In this document: positions 11,176 through 20,255 of the stretch, in pieces | Layout of the letters: each line of letters starts with the position of its first letter | Position numbering within the stretch: position 1 is the stretch's first letter | From: Pyropia haitanensis | Taxonomy: Eukaryota; Rhodophyta; Bangiophyceae; Bangiales; Bangiaceae | Length of the DNA: 64,000 nucleotides | Assembly: GCA_008729055.1 (NCBI GenBank) | Contig: SDUX01000002.1 | Coordinates: 5,953,381-6,017,380 of the forward strand | Direction of reading: 5' to 3' | The notes under the pieces: generated by a model | The model's input: the letters and a program-made list of their open reading frames with translations, nothing else | Databases searched by the model: none | What the model was told of the DNA's origin: nothing | Position numbers and translations under genes: made by a program

Positions 11176-13740
11176 ATGGAAGGCGGCCACAGACACCGAC
11201 GGGCGAGCCGTGGCCGGCCGCCACTGCCGGCTGCCGCACTCGCTGCGTTGACCGCCGCGGCGGCGGCGGCGGCGGTGGCAGCCGCCGCCGCCTCGGCCGC
11301 CGCCGCCGCCTCCGTCGCCGCCGCCGCGGCGGCGGCACCCGCCATGGAAGGGGGCGGCGGCGTCGAAGCGGTCGCGCCAGTGTGGGGCCTCCCCGACGCC
11401 GACGCGTTTGACCTCAACCGCACCTCGGTGCGCGTCGACGGCGACGGGTCCATGGCGGCCGCGTCGGCGGCGGCGGCGGCCATCCCCGACGTCATGGAGA
11501 TGCCCGTCATGGTCAAGTCGGGCCGCCTCTTCACCGCCGCCACCGACCTCCGCGGCGAGCCGTCGCGGGTGTCGGCCACGATCGCCTTCCCGGCCCTCCT
11601 CGACCTCTCTTTCCGCGCCCTCGCCTTTATCTACCTGCCCATGAGTACGGGCACCGCACAGGCGGGCAGCCTGTACCGGTTTTCGCTCGTCGACGGCGTC
11701 TCGTACGACGTGCGGGTCGGGGAGGGCACCGCGGGCGCCGCGCCGGTCGCCACGTTTGAGATGCTCCGCTCGACGGGCGGGCCGTCGCCGTCCGCGGCGG
11801 CGTTTGCGGGCGGCCTCCGCTTCCGCATCGCGGCGGTGCGGGCACCGACGAGCAGCGGCACCACCCGCCTGACCGTCTCGGGCGTGGCGGGCGCCGCCGC
11901 CGACGACGCGGACGTGACGTTCACGCGCGGGATTGTCGAGACGATCAAGGAGAACCACGAGCGCTTCTACACCCCCGCCCGCTGCTCGTCGTCCTTCCGC
12001 ACCGCGTCGGGGACGTGCAACAACCTCGGCCGCATCGAGGCGGGCAGCCGCATGATCGCGCTGACCCGCCTGCCCGTCAATGACCCGGCGTTTGACGATG
12101 GGGTGTCGGCGCCCGCCGGGGGGCGCCGCCCGTCGGCGCGCGACATTTCCAACATGCTGGGCTCGCAGGAGGGGGAGCGGCCCAACGGGCGGGGCCTCGC
12201 CGACACCATCTGGACGTGGGGCCAGTACCTCGACCACGACCTGGACCTCACCCCCGCCGTCGTCGACGGCCCGCGGGCGGAGGACCTGCCCATCCCCGTC
12301 GCGGAGGACCCCATCTTTTTCCGCCGCTCGTCGCTGACCTTTCACCGCAGCCGCTTCATGCGCACCGGCACCGCGTGCTGCGGGAATATGCTGTCGGACA
12401 CGCGGCCGCGGGCGTTTCCCAACAAGGTGACCGCCTGGATCGACGCGTCGCAGCTGTACGGGGACGAGCCGGTGCGGGCGGCGCAGCTGCGGTCGTTTTC
12501 GGGGGGGCGCCTCAAGACGAGCGCGGGGAACAACCTGCCGTTCAACGGGCGCGGGCAGGGCGGCGTGGGCGACGACGTCGCCACCGACGCGGAGGGGGTG
12601 GCGCCCGGCAGCCGCCTGTTTGTCGCGGGCGACGTGCGGGTCAACGAGAACGTGCTGCTGACGTCGACGCACACGCTGACGCTGCGCGAGCACAACCGCT
12701 GGGCCGACGCGATCGCCGCCGCCTTTCCCGACTACGACGAGGAGCGGGTGTACCAGACGGCGCGGCGGGTGCTGGGGGTCATCCACCAAAAGATCACCTA
12801 CGAGGAGTGGCTGCCGGCGCTGCTCGGCGGCGACTCGACGACGTTCACGTCTGGCACCGCGTACGACCCGTCGGTGGACCCGGGCGTGACCGCCTTCTTC
12901 TCCACCGCCGCCCTCCGCATTGGCCACACGATGGTGTCGGACAGCCTGGCGCGGCGCGGCCCGGGGGGCTCGGTGCTGTCCCCCCTCCGGCTGGCCGCCT
13001 CCTTCTTCAACGTCAATACCTTTTTGTCCAGCGGCATCGACACGCTCATGCGCGGCGCCGCGTCGCAGACCGCCCAAGAAACGGACGTTTTTATTGTCGA
13101 CGGCCTCCGCAACCTGCTGTTTGGGAGCCCCGCGTCCGGTGCGGGCATGGACCTGCTGTCGCTCAACATCCAGCGCGGGCGGGACCACGGGCTGCCGTCG
13201 TACAATGACGCGCGGGTGGGCCTCGGCCTGCCACGCTACTCGTCGTTTATGCAAATCACGGGCGACACGGTCACCGCGCGGCGGCTGGCCATGGCGTACA
13301 AGGGCGACATTGCCTCGGTCGACGCGTTTGTCGGCGGCATTGCCGAGGCGCACATCCCCGGCGGCAGCGTCGGCCCGCTCTTTGCCGCCGCCATCCGGGA
13401 CCAGTTCCGGCGCCTCGCGCAGGGCGACCGCTTCTTTTACACCCGCGGCGGGCCCGCCGCGGACGGCACGCTGACGGCGCGGCTGCCAGAGCTGTTGTCC
13501 CTCCGGCCGGGCGGGTCGTACGGGTTCCACACGCTGCTGACGCGCACGACGGGGGTGACGGCGGCGGAGCTGCCGCCGCGTGCCTTCTTCTCCGGCGTCT
13601 CGGCGGGGGGGGGGAGCGTGCCAACGCCGATGGAGATGCCCGCCTTTGACGCGATGCGCCAGCAGGCCGCAACGTCGTTGATGTCGGAAGCGCCAGACGT
13701 GGCAAGGGATGTGGGCATCACGGTGGGGGCCGCTCTCTGA
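11176..13740 (+). CDS. animal-type haem peroxidase, secreted
   Basis: Member of the peroxidasin/myeloperoxidase superfamily that oxidises halides or phenolics with H2O2. Single exon, 854 residues; the start at 11176 has context GCCATGG. Residues 1-57 form an Arg/His-rich then Ala/Leu-rich leader, consistent with a signal peptide or anchor. Residues about 60-275 are a beta-rich N-terminal region I do not recognise. The peroxidase domain begins near FRTASGTCNNL. Catalytic residues are visible: Asp353-His354 (YLDHDLDLTP, distal His and haem-linking Asp), Arg488 and haem-linking Glu491 (GDVRVNEN), the REHNRWAD helix, proximal His584 (LRIGHTMV) and NIQRGRDHGLPSYN. The residue after Glu491+0 that is Met in myeloperoxidase is Asn492 here, so no sulfonium haem link is expected, as in most family members. 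It may act in halogen metabolism or wall oxidation; the substrate cannot be read from sequence. Confidence 0.95.
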   Translation: MEGGHRHRRASRGRPPLPAAALAALTAAAAAAAVAAAAASAAAAASVAAAAAAAPAMEGGGGVEAVAPVWGLPDADAFDLNRTSVRVDGDGSMAAASAAAAAIPDVMEMPVMVKSGRLFTAATDLRGEPSRVSATIAFPALLDLSFRALAFIYLPMSTGTAQAGSLYRFSLVDGVSYDVRVGEGTAGAAPVATFEMLRSTGGPSPSAAAFAGGLRFRIAAVRAPTSSGTTRLTVSGVAGAAADDADVTFTRGIVETIKENHERFYTPARCSSSFRTASGTCNNLGRIEAGSRMIALTRLPVNDPAFDDGVSAPAGGRRPSARDISNMLGSQEGERPNGRGLADTIWTWGQYLDHDLDLTPAVVDGPRAEDLPIPVAEDPIFFRRSSLTFHRSRFMRTGTACCGNMLSDTRPRAFPNKVTAWIDASQLYGDEPVRAAQLRSFSGGRLKTSAGNNLPFNGRGQGGVGDDVATDAEGVAPGSRLFVAGDVRVNENVLLTSTHTLTLREHNRWADAIAAAFPDYDEERVYQTARRVLGVIHQKITYEEWLPALLGGDSTTFTSGTAYDPSVDPGVTAFFSTAALRIGHTMVSDSLARRGPGGSVLSPLRLAASFFNVNTFLSSGIDTLMRGAASQTAQETDVFIVDGLRNLLFGSPASGAGMDLLSLNIQRGRDHGLPSYNDARVGLGLPRYSSFMQITGDTVTARRLAMAYKGDIASVDAFVGGIAEAHIPGGSVGPLFAAAIRDQFRRLAQGDRFFYTRGGPAADGTLTARLPELLSLRPGGSYGFHTLLTRTTGVTAAELPPRAFFSGVSAGGGSVPTPMEMPAFDAMRQQAATSLMSEAPDVARDVGITVGAAL

Positions 13741-14597
13741 GAGGGAGCGGCGAGGGGGGGGGTGGAAAGGGAGGTGCGGAGGCTGGGGAGGAGCGAGTGG
13801 GGGGGGGGGGACGCCATAGGGATGGTTGCGTGCGCATACCACAGAGCGAAAAAGAAAGGCTTGGGAACGATCGAGACCTGCGATGGTAGCGGCCGCTCCC
13901 GTGTGTGCGCCGTCGGCGCGTCACTGTCTATCCCTATGAGGTTGAGCGCGGGCAGCGAGCACAGTGAGGGCGCGCGCCGCGTGGTTTGGCATCGGTAAGG
14001 AACCCTCGCAAAGCGGCCGCAGGCCGCTACCCCTTTTCGCTCCCCCACCCAGCGTACAAAGGAGTTGGCTCTGCCCTGGCAAGCGCACGATGCATCGGCG
14101 TCCGCCACCTGGTGGGCGTCGCTGGAATGGGCCCAGCGGACCACCCACGGCCACGGTGGTGCCAGGTGGGGTTGGCGACGGCAGGCCAGAGAGAGGACAG
14201 GGGGCGTCGGGCGCCCCAGCTGCCTGGCCACGCTGCCGGGGGGGGTCGCGGTTGTGGTCGGGCGCTCGTGCCCAGGTTTGTCCGCCAGGGGAGGCGTGGT
14301 GGGAACCCGGCCCGCAATCACGCGGTGGGCGCATCACCGCCCGCGGCTCTAGGGGCCATGGGAGCGCCGGGGCGTGAGACGGGACGCCGCCCCCCCCGCC
14401 TCACCACCACCCGTGTTTCGCACGGACGAGGCGACCGCTACGGGTCCGCCCCGCCCTCGAAAGAACGCAAACAGTCAAACACGGCAGCGCGTGTGTGCCC
14501 CCTTCCTCTCCTCATGCGTCCCCCCCCCCCGGCCCCCCCCCCACCCCCCACCCCGCTCTATCATCCTCATCTCCCCCACGCCCGACAACCAACCCCC
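13741..14597. other. intergenic between converging genes
   Basis: This 857-base region lies between the 3' ends of the peroxidase (+) and protease-homologue (-) genes. It holds mixed-composition sequence with C-runs near 14520-14560. I see no gene, RNA or repeat worth naming. Confidence 0.5.
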
Positions 14598-15575
14598 TCA
14601 GGGCGTCACAAACGTGGCCTGCTGTGGCGCCACCGCGGTCCGGATCCACGCCGCGTGGCTCCGCACCGCCGTGTAGCCCTGCGGGAAGCTCGTCACGCAC
14701 CGGTAGTCGGTCGACGACCAGCTGACGCTGTACAGGCCATGGACGTACGGTTCCCCCTCCGCGCGGGCGCCCAGGTTGGACACCAGCCCCGCCCCCCGGT
14801 CGCCGACGCACGGCCCCTGCCCAATCTTTTTCGCACAGTACACGTCGTACGGCCGCACGCCGCGGGCCTGCGCAAAGAGGGCGGAGCACGCCTCCGTCTC
14901 GACCACCACCGCGTCCGCCTGGCGGAGGACCGTCCCGCCCGACGGCCGCAGCGGCTGGTCCCGCCGCGGGTTGGGCGTGCCCCACCCCCACACCCGCCCG
15001 ACGAGGCCGCCCGGCGGCGGCGGCGGGCCGACCGTCGCGTCGCCGCCGCCGCCGCCGCCGCCACCGCCGCCGCGGCGGCCGGTCCCCCCGTCCAGCGCGA
15101 CGGGCACGATGCGGAAGGTGGCGAGCCGCGCCGCCGTCCACACCGCGTCCGCCACAAACGTCACGACCGCCACATTGTCGGCGAGCGCCGCCGCCGCGGC
15201 GTTGCGGTAGGGCGGGCTGTTGACGGCGGCGACGCGGAACGCCTCGCCGCCCGCCCCCGCCGTGGCCGTCCCCAGCCGCACCATCGTGCCGGGCGTGACG
15301 CCGCACGAGGCGAGCGTCAGCACGTGCCGGGGGGTGATGAGCACGCCCGTACACGCGGCGGTGGCGGGCGTGCCGGCGGTGGCAAAGTGGGCGAGGAAGG
15401 GCGGCTCGTCGCCGGGGGGGGTGGCGGTGCCCCCAAAGATCCGCGCCGTGGGGGGGGGGCGGGGGGGGGGGTGCGCCCGCGCGGGCGCCGCCGCGGCGGC
15501 CGCCGCGCCCAGCAGCAGCCACCCGAGGAGGGCCGTTCGCCGCAGGCGGGAGGGGGGGCGGGTGGAGCGGGACAT
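14598..15575 (-). CDS. secreted trypsin-like serine protease homologue, probably catalytically dead
   Basis: Chymotrypsin-fold (S1) protein of 325 residues, single exon. Residues 1-34 form a signal peptide (basic start, [15 protein letters not shown] core). The activation site is recognisable as RIFGGT at 45-50, matching RIVGG. The disulfide framework and barrel motifs are kept: CTGVLITPRHVLTLASC (75-91), DNVAVVTF near 133-140, and CVGDRGAGLV (256-265). Compared with the family, the catalytic His of the AAHC motif is Ser90, and the catalytic Ser of GDSGGP is Arg260. The Asp position is ambiguous (Asp133 or Asn134). With His and Ser both gone it should not cleave peptides; such homologues usually bind or regulate partners. 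A Gly-run insertion lies at 169-178. Its neighbour in the cluster is a secreted peroxidase. Family is secure; the loss of activity is directly visible. Confidence 0.85.
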   Translation of the reverse strand: MSRSTRPPSRLRRTALLGWLLLGAAAAAAAPARAHPPPRPPPTARIFGGTATPPGDEPPFLAHFATAGTPATAACTGVLITPRHVLTLASCGVTPGTMVRLGTATAGAGGEAFRVAAVNSPPYRNAAAAALADNVAVVTFVADAVWTAARLATFRIVPVALDGGTGRRGGGGGGGGGGDATVGPPPPPGGLVGRVWGWGTPNPRRDQPLRPSGGTVLRQADAVVVETEACSALFAQARGVRPYDVYCAKKIGQGPCVGDRGAGLVSNLGARAEGEPYVHGLYSVSWSSTDYRCVTSFPQGYTAVRSHAAWIRTAVAPQQATFVTP

Positions 15576-18160
15576 GGTGGCCGCGTGGGCCTGCGTCTCG
15601 CGCGGGGAGGGGGGGGGGGGAAGACCGCCCAGGGGGAAGGGAGAGGACTGCGCTCAGATGTGTCGAGATGGGGAGGGGGAGTGGCAAGCGTCGACTGGCA
15701 GAGAGCCAAAGGCGGGAGGTGCGCGCGACGGTGACGCGGCGGCCGGCGTCTCCGTCGCTTTGGGCGGGGAAGGAAGCGCGCGGGAGGGGGGGGGGAGAGG
15801 GGCGGCCGCCCTCCCCCACGCACCCCCCCGCCAGCGCCCGCCGCTGCCGGCAGCCGCCAGCTTGGCACCACGGCGCGGGGCGCTGGAGGGGCGGGAGGGG
15901 CGGCGCGCCGCGGCGCGCGGGCGGCACCCGCCGCCCCGGCGGCGACGGCGCGCCCGCCGCCCGCCTGCCCGCGGCGCACGCGCGCCGCGCGCGTGCGCGG
16001 CGGGGGACTTGCCCCCCCCCCTCCCCCCCCCCCCCGCGCCAGTTGAGCCGCCGTGGCCACCGTCGCGGCGGCGGCGGGCCGCGCCGGGCCGGCAGCGACG
16101 CGCGTTGGGGGTTTTGGTTGCAGCGGCGAAGCCGCCGGGCCCGGGGAGACCTTGCCCGCCGCCGCCGGCCGACCGGCCTTGTCCGTGGGCCGAGTGACCT
16201 CGTCATGGGCGCCGGGGGGGGGGGGGGGACAGAGACCTCGTCATGGGCCGCGGCGGTCGTTGAGGGCGGGGGCGTCTACCGACGGCGCCGCGGCGGGGGG
16301 TGTGGCGCTGGCGGCGCGGCCGGTCGCGCCACCAACCCCGCGCGGCGGCCACCCCTCCCGGGGCGTCATGCCATGATGGCGTTGCGGGCGGGGCCTGGCG
16401 AGGACTACGCGCGTGGCGCCACACAGAGGGGCACGCGGCGGCCGCACGGACCGCGTCGTGGGGTGGCCGCTGCCGGCAGCGGACGGGCGCGGGCGTCGCC
16501 GGCCGGCGGTATCGTTGGGTCAGCCCTGGCGTTGGGGCGGCCGTCTGTCAGGACGGCGTGGGGGGGTGTGGGAGCGGCGTGGGGGTGGGGCACGCCTAGC
16601 TTGCCCTGTAGCGTTTTGTGGGGAAGGGGGGGGGGGGAGGGGGCGGGCATGTGCGCAGCACGCGCCAGCCGCCGCCACTGCTCGCATCGGAGCGGCGGAG
16701 GCCGGCGCGGGGGTGCGGTCGTACAGCAATCTCGGGTGTCTGCCGAGCGGGGGTCGGATCTCTATCCAGTGGCCGGCAGAGCCGTTGCCCAGACGGTACT
16801 ACGGCACGAGCCGCGGGGTTCCCACATCCCGCTGCCACTGTGCGGTTCCCCGGCTGGGACTCCGGTCGTTGGCCCATATTCACCCACTAGAGTCGGGGGC
16901 AGCGGGCGAATCCGTACCCGTCGATCCACCCACCACCTGTCGGTTGTACTGCCACCCAAAAACGCTGGGAGAACCGGGACTCTCCCCACCCAGGCCAAAA
17001 AACGCTTCATTTTGCTCAAATGAATTGTGCCAAAGAGCAGTAGGCGGGGTGGAGCAGAGGGCAAAAGTGAGGGCAGGTGAATGTCAAAGCGTCCAAGTTG
17101 CTCGTCTGCCACGGTGGCGAAGACGACGGATGATAGGGCGGACCGCCCACTGGGTGCGCGGCGCGCAATGCCGCCACCCCCACCGCCGCTGCCGTCAACC
17201 CGACGACCGCCAGTGCCACTGCCGCTGCCTCCACCGCCGCCGGGGGCGGGGAGTTCCGCCACGGGGTTGCCGCCGCCCGCCGGCGACCGCCGGCGCGCTG
17301 CCCAGTCCCCCCGCGGCGTCGGCGGGGTCAACCCCAAACAGGGGCCCCCACCTCGCTACGCGCGCGCGCGATGGCGCGCACTATCCGCAGTCACCGTGGC
17401 CGTACCGTCGGCCGAGGAGGGATCAGATGGGAGTAGGGGACAAGTAGGCACCTATCCCCACCAGCAGTGGTGATGGCATGGACTGGGTGTCGCGGCGCTC
17501 TCTCAACTGTTTGCCACAGGAACCCCATGTAGTTTTGGATGGCGGCACCGGCAGCTGCGCCGCCGATGGGAGGGGTCCCGACAGCTCACGTCACCGACCC
17601 GACCAATGGTGAGGGTAGGGCTTCGCAGTCGGGTCGTCTGCACTACGCCGCAGGGGTTGCCACTCGCCCTCCTCCCAAAGCAGTTCGCGCGTGAGACGGG
17701 GAAGCGCAAAGGTGACAAAACAAGGGCCAATCTTCAGAGACCTCGGCGCCTCCACTGGCGCAGTTCCAGTTCAGGTCCCACGCGACCGAGGTTGGTTACG
17801 CAACGCGTGGGGTACGAGAGGTGTGGATGCGAGGGAGACGCAGCCCAGCTGTGGCTTCCGGGCACCGTGTTCTCGTGCTCTGCCAGCCAGCAGGCGGTAC
17901 GCGCCCACAAGCTTACTGTGACACAAAAACAGCGACATGTGCACTCACTCGAGACAGAGACGACGCTTAAGGTCGTTGTACGGCCGCCGTGATCAGCGTC
18001 AAAGACGCAGACAACATCGGAATAGTGAGTGTGCAAGAAAAAGTGCATCTGGTGACGCCAGGGCCTCTAAATATGTTTGTACGTCTGTGCAAGAAGACCC
18101 AGCGCAACGTGTGCACTCCACCCCCCACCCCCCCCCTCCCTCCAGTTGGACACACAATGT
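15576..18160. other. intergenic, 2.6 kb, G-run rich
   Basis: This stretch contains the upstream region of the protease homologue (about 15580-15700), then mixed sequence with many short G- and C-runs. A 15-base direct repeat GACCTCGTCATGGGC occurs at 16197 and 16232, flanking a G14 run. From about 16700 to 18100 the sequence is less extreme in GC, but open frames on both strands lack domains, signal peptides or a coherent start. I call no gene. Confidence 0.45.
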
Positions 18161-18670
18161 TCACTTGTCCTGGGTATTCTTCTTGGCCTTCTCCACGTTC
18201 CCAGCCGCCTTCTGCACCGTCCCCGTCGGTGCCTTGTCCTTGGAGTTCTCCTCCCACAGTTCATCCTGGCTCTTGCCCCGCGCCGGGTTCTTCACCGCCC
18301 CAAAAATGTCGGGCGCGTCCAGCTTGGCCACCCGCGGCGCAGGGCCGCCCGCGCCAAACTTGCCCGCCCCCTCATTCTGCGACGCGTCCACCGCGGGCGC
18401 CGCCTTCTTCGCCGCCGCCACGCCGCTGCTGGCCTTGGCCTTGGCCGTCCCGGCCACGTCCTTGGCTGCCGCCTTGACGTCGCCGGCCGCGTCCTTGGCC
18501 GCCGCCTTCACGTCCTTGGCCGCCGCCTTGGCATCGTCCGCGTCGACCATGCGGAGCGACGCGGCGCCGGCACGGCGGGGGGTCACCGCCCCAGTCGCCG
18601 CGCGCGCCGACGTGGCCACCCCCCTCGTGGGGGTGGCAAACACGCCAGCCGCAACAACGGCAAAAGCCAT
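18161..18670 (-). CDS. LEA-like protein with plastid-type leader
   Basis: Small 169-residue protein; start at 18670 in context GCCATGG. Residues 1-45 are Ala/Thr/Arg-rich with early Phe and almost no acidic residues, ending ASLRMVDADD. This resembles red-algal plastid transit peptides, which often cut just before such a Met. Residues about 47-85 repeat an Ala-Lys-Asp pattern (AAAKDVKAAAKDAAGDVKA), an 11-residue amphipathic repeat typical of group-3 late embryogenesis abundant proteins. The remainder is hydrophilic with DELWEENSKDK and ends KKNTQDK. LEA proteins are disordered in solution and protect membranes and enzymes during drying, which would suit an intertidal alga. Targeting and function are inferred from composition and repeat, not from a catalytic motif. 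Confidence 0.7.
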   Translation of the reverse strand: MAFAVVAAGVFATPTRGVATSARAATGAVTPRRAGAASLRMVDADDAKAAAKDVKAAAKDAAGDVKAAAKDVAGTAKAKASSGVAAAKKAAPAVDASQNEGAGKFGAGGPAPRVAKLDAPDIFGAVKNPARGKSQDELWEENSKDKAPTGTVQKAAGNVEKAKKNTQDK

Positions 18671-18992
18671 GGTGTAGGGAGGGGGGCGGACGGAGGAGGG
18701 TGGTGGGGTGTGGGGGGTGAAGTGGGGGGTGGTGGGCAAGCACGTGGTACAAAGCAGGTGGGGTGGGGGAGGGGATGTGACAGTCAACTAACACGGGAGG
18801 CAAGTGATCGAGTCACTGTGCTGCTTGCAACCACAGCACGCGGAGATACGCTGGCAGCAGCTCCGCGTTTTAAGGCAGGCCTGCCCCCACAGGCGGGGGA
18901 GGTGGCGGCACGCCGCCCACGTCTCTGCCCACAGCCGGTTTGCAAACAAAATGGACGAATCATTGATAGGTCTGGCTCACGTGTGTACGGCG

Positions 18993-19070
18993 TGGCGATC
19001 GCCAGGGTGGCTGCAGCCAGACGGGGGCCAGCTGGCCCCCACAGGGGCCCCCTCTGGGGGATACCCCAGA
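18993..19070. repeat. cluster of four short palindromes
   Basis: Four inverted repeats occur in 78 bases: TGGCGATCGCCA (18993-19004), TGGCTGCAGCCA (19008-19019), an 18-base perfect palindrome GGGGGCCAGCTGGCCCCC (19023-19040), and a 7-base-stem, 4-base-loop hairpin (19053-19070). The first two share the TGGC...GCCA frame, and CCAGCTGG is the core of the third. The cluster sits about 320-400 bases upstream of the LEA-like ATG. Confidence 0.9.
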
Positions 19071-19263
19071 CGCCAGGCCGTTGCCGCCGCGGCCGCCGCG
19101 CGCGGCGGCGGTGGCGGTGGGAGCGGCGGAACTGGTGTGCCGGTGGCGTGGCACTGGGGCGGGGACGAAGCGTGGGACAGTCGGTGGCGGTTATGGTTGG
19201 ACGACTTGCACCAGCAACAGCTTCCACGCGCGGCAACACCAGTGGTCGCCCCAGGGCCTGGCC

Positions 19264-19300
19264 TGGATGCATGCTGCATGCAATACAATGTATGCATCCA
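19264..19300. repeat. inverted repeat, 9-base arms
   Basis: Arms TGGATGCAT (19264-19272) and ATGCATCCA (19292-19300) flank 19 bases that are themselves rich in GCATGC. It could form a hairpin or cruciform. It lies about 190 bases beyond the palindrome cluster. Confidence 0.75.
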
Positions 19301-20255
19301 TGGCCTGAAGCACAGCGATCGAGTCGATCTGCACGTGTCGCAAGTCAAGTTTGTACAGACAGTACTCGTTGGTAATGGCGACTTACCATTGTTGGCGGCT
19401 ACCCTACACAAAAGTCCAGGGCACAACACGATTGATCCGTGGCCCCACGTGATCGGGTGGATCGCCCCCCCGCGTGATCCCTCTCTCGAGGACCCACTCG
19501 CCGTCCGGCGCGTGTCGCGCCGCCACCGCCGCCGTCCCCCAACGCACGCAGGCACCCCAACACCAAGTCTGGCAGCCGGCGCCTGCACCACGACCGTCAC
19601 AGGATGTGCGAAAGCGAACTACAGCCGAATTTCGGCCCGGCAGTAGTAGCGGGACGAATGGTGAGGGCCATCGAACTGCCGGAATATAGTCGCGGTTGAG
19701 TGCACCGTCTCGTGGCCAGCATCGAGACTCGACAGAGTACCAGAGCATGGCCCCACTTGGCCCCGCAGCGGTTTGGACGCGCACGAGTTCGAGAGCGACG
19801 GTTAGACACGATGATTGGCGTCTAGTGAGCATGGTTAACCTGGGGCACATTTTTCTATCCGAACGGGTGCCGTCCCCGGGCGGGACCGCGGCGTGCTACG
19901 GCGCGGCGCCTGCGCTGCCTGTTCATCAATAAAGCATGCCATGTCTTTATCTGGCAGCAGCGTTCTTGCCGACGCGGAGCGGTAGTCTCTCGCCTGCACT
20001 CCGTGTGGCTCACGCCGCACTCGCCGTGGCAGTCTCTGCAATGCTACACATGCACCGCAGCTACCCCGCGAAACGCTGATACCCCTATGAATGGAACCCC
20101 CTCCCAGGCGTCCACCATTGACGCGTGATGCTCAGGTCTGCCCGCTGGTCGATGCAGGCCGGTACCCCTGTCAAGAGCGAACGCTCGCCAGCGCAGCAGA
20201 AGCGCGTAGATCGGTGCCTTTCACCTGTGGTCTGCGGCGATAGACCCGTCGTCGA

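Larger units (their letters stand above)
18671..20255. other. intergenic, upstream of LEA-like gene, rich in inverted repeats
   Basis: This 1.6 kb stretch holds a tight cluster of palindromes at 18993-19070 and a further inverted repeat at 19264-19300. A short A+T-rich inverted repeat (ATAAAG...CTTTAT) lies at about 19930-19951. GC content is lower toward 19600-20250. No protein-like frame was found. The right part may belong to the 3' flank of the coiled-coil gene or to the edge of a mobile element. Confidence 0.45.

Noticed and set aside
10939..13842. 967-codon minus-strand frame opposite the peroxidase
   Set aside because: The plus strand has a complete peroxidase with all catalytic residues; the opposite frame is an Arg-rich shadow.
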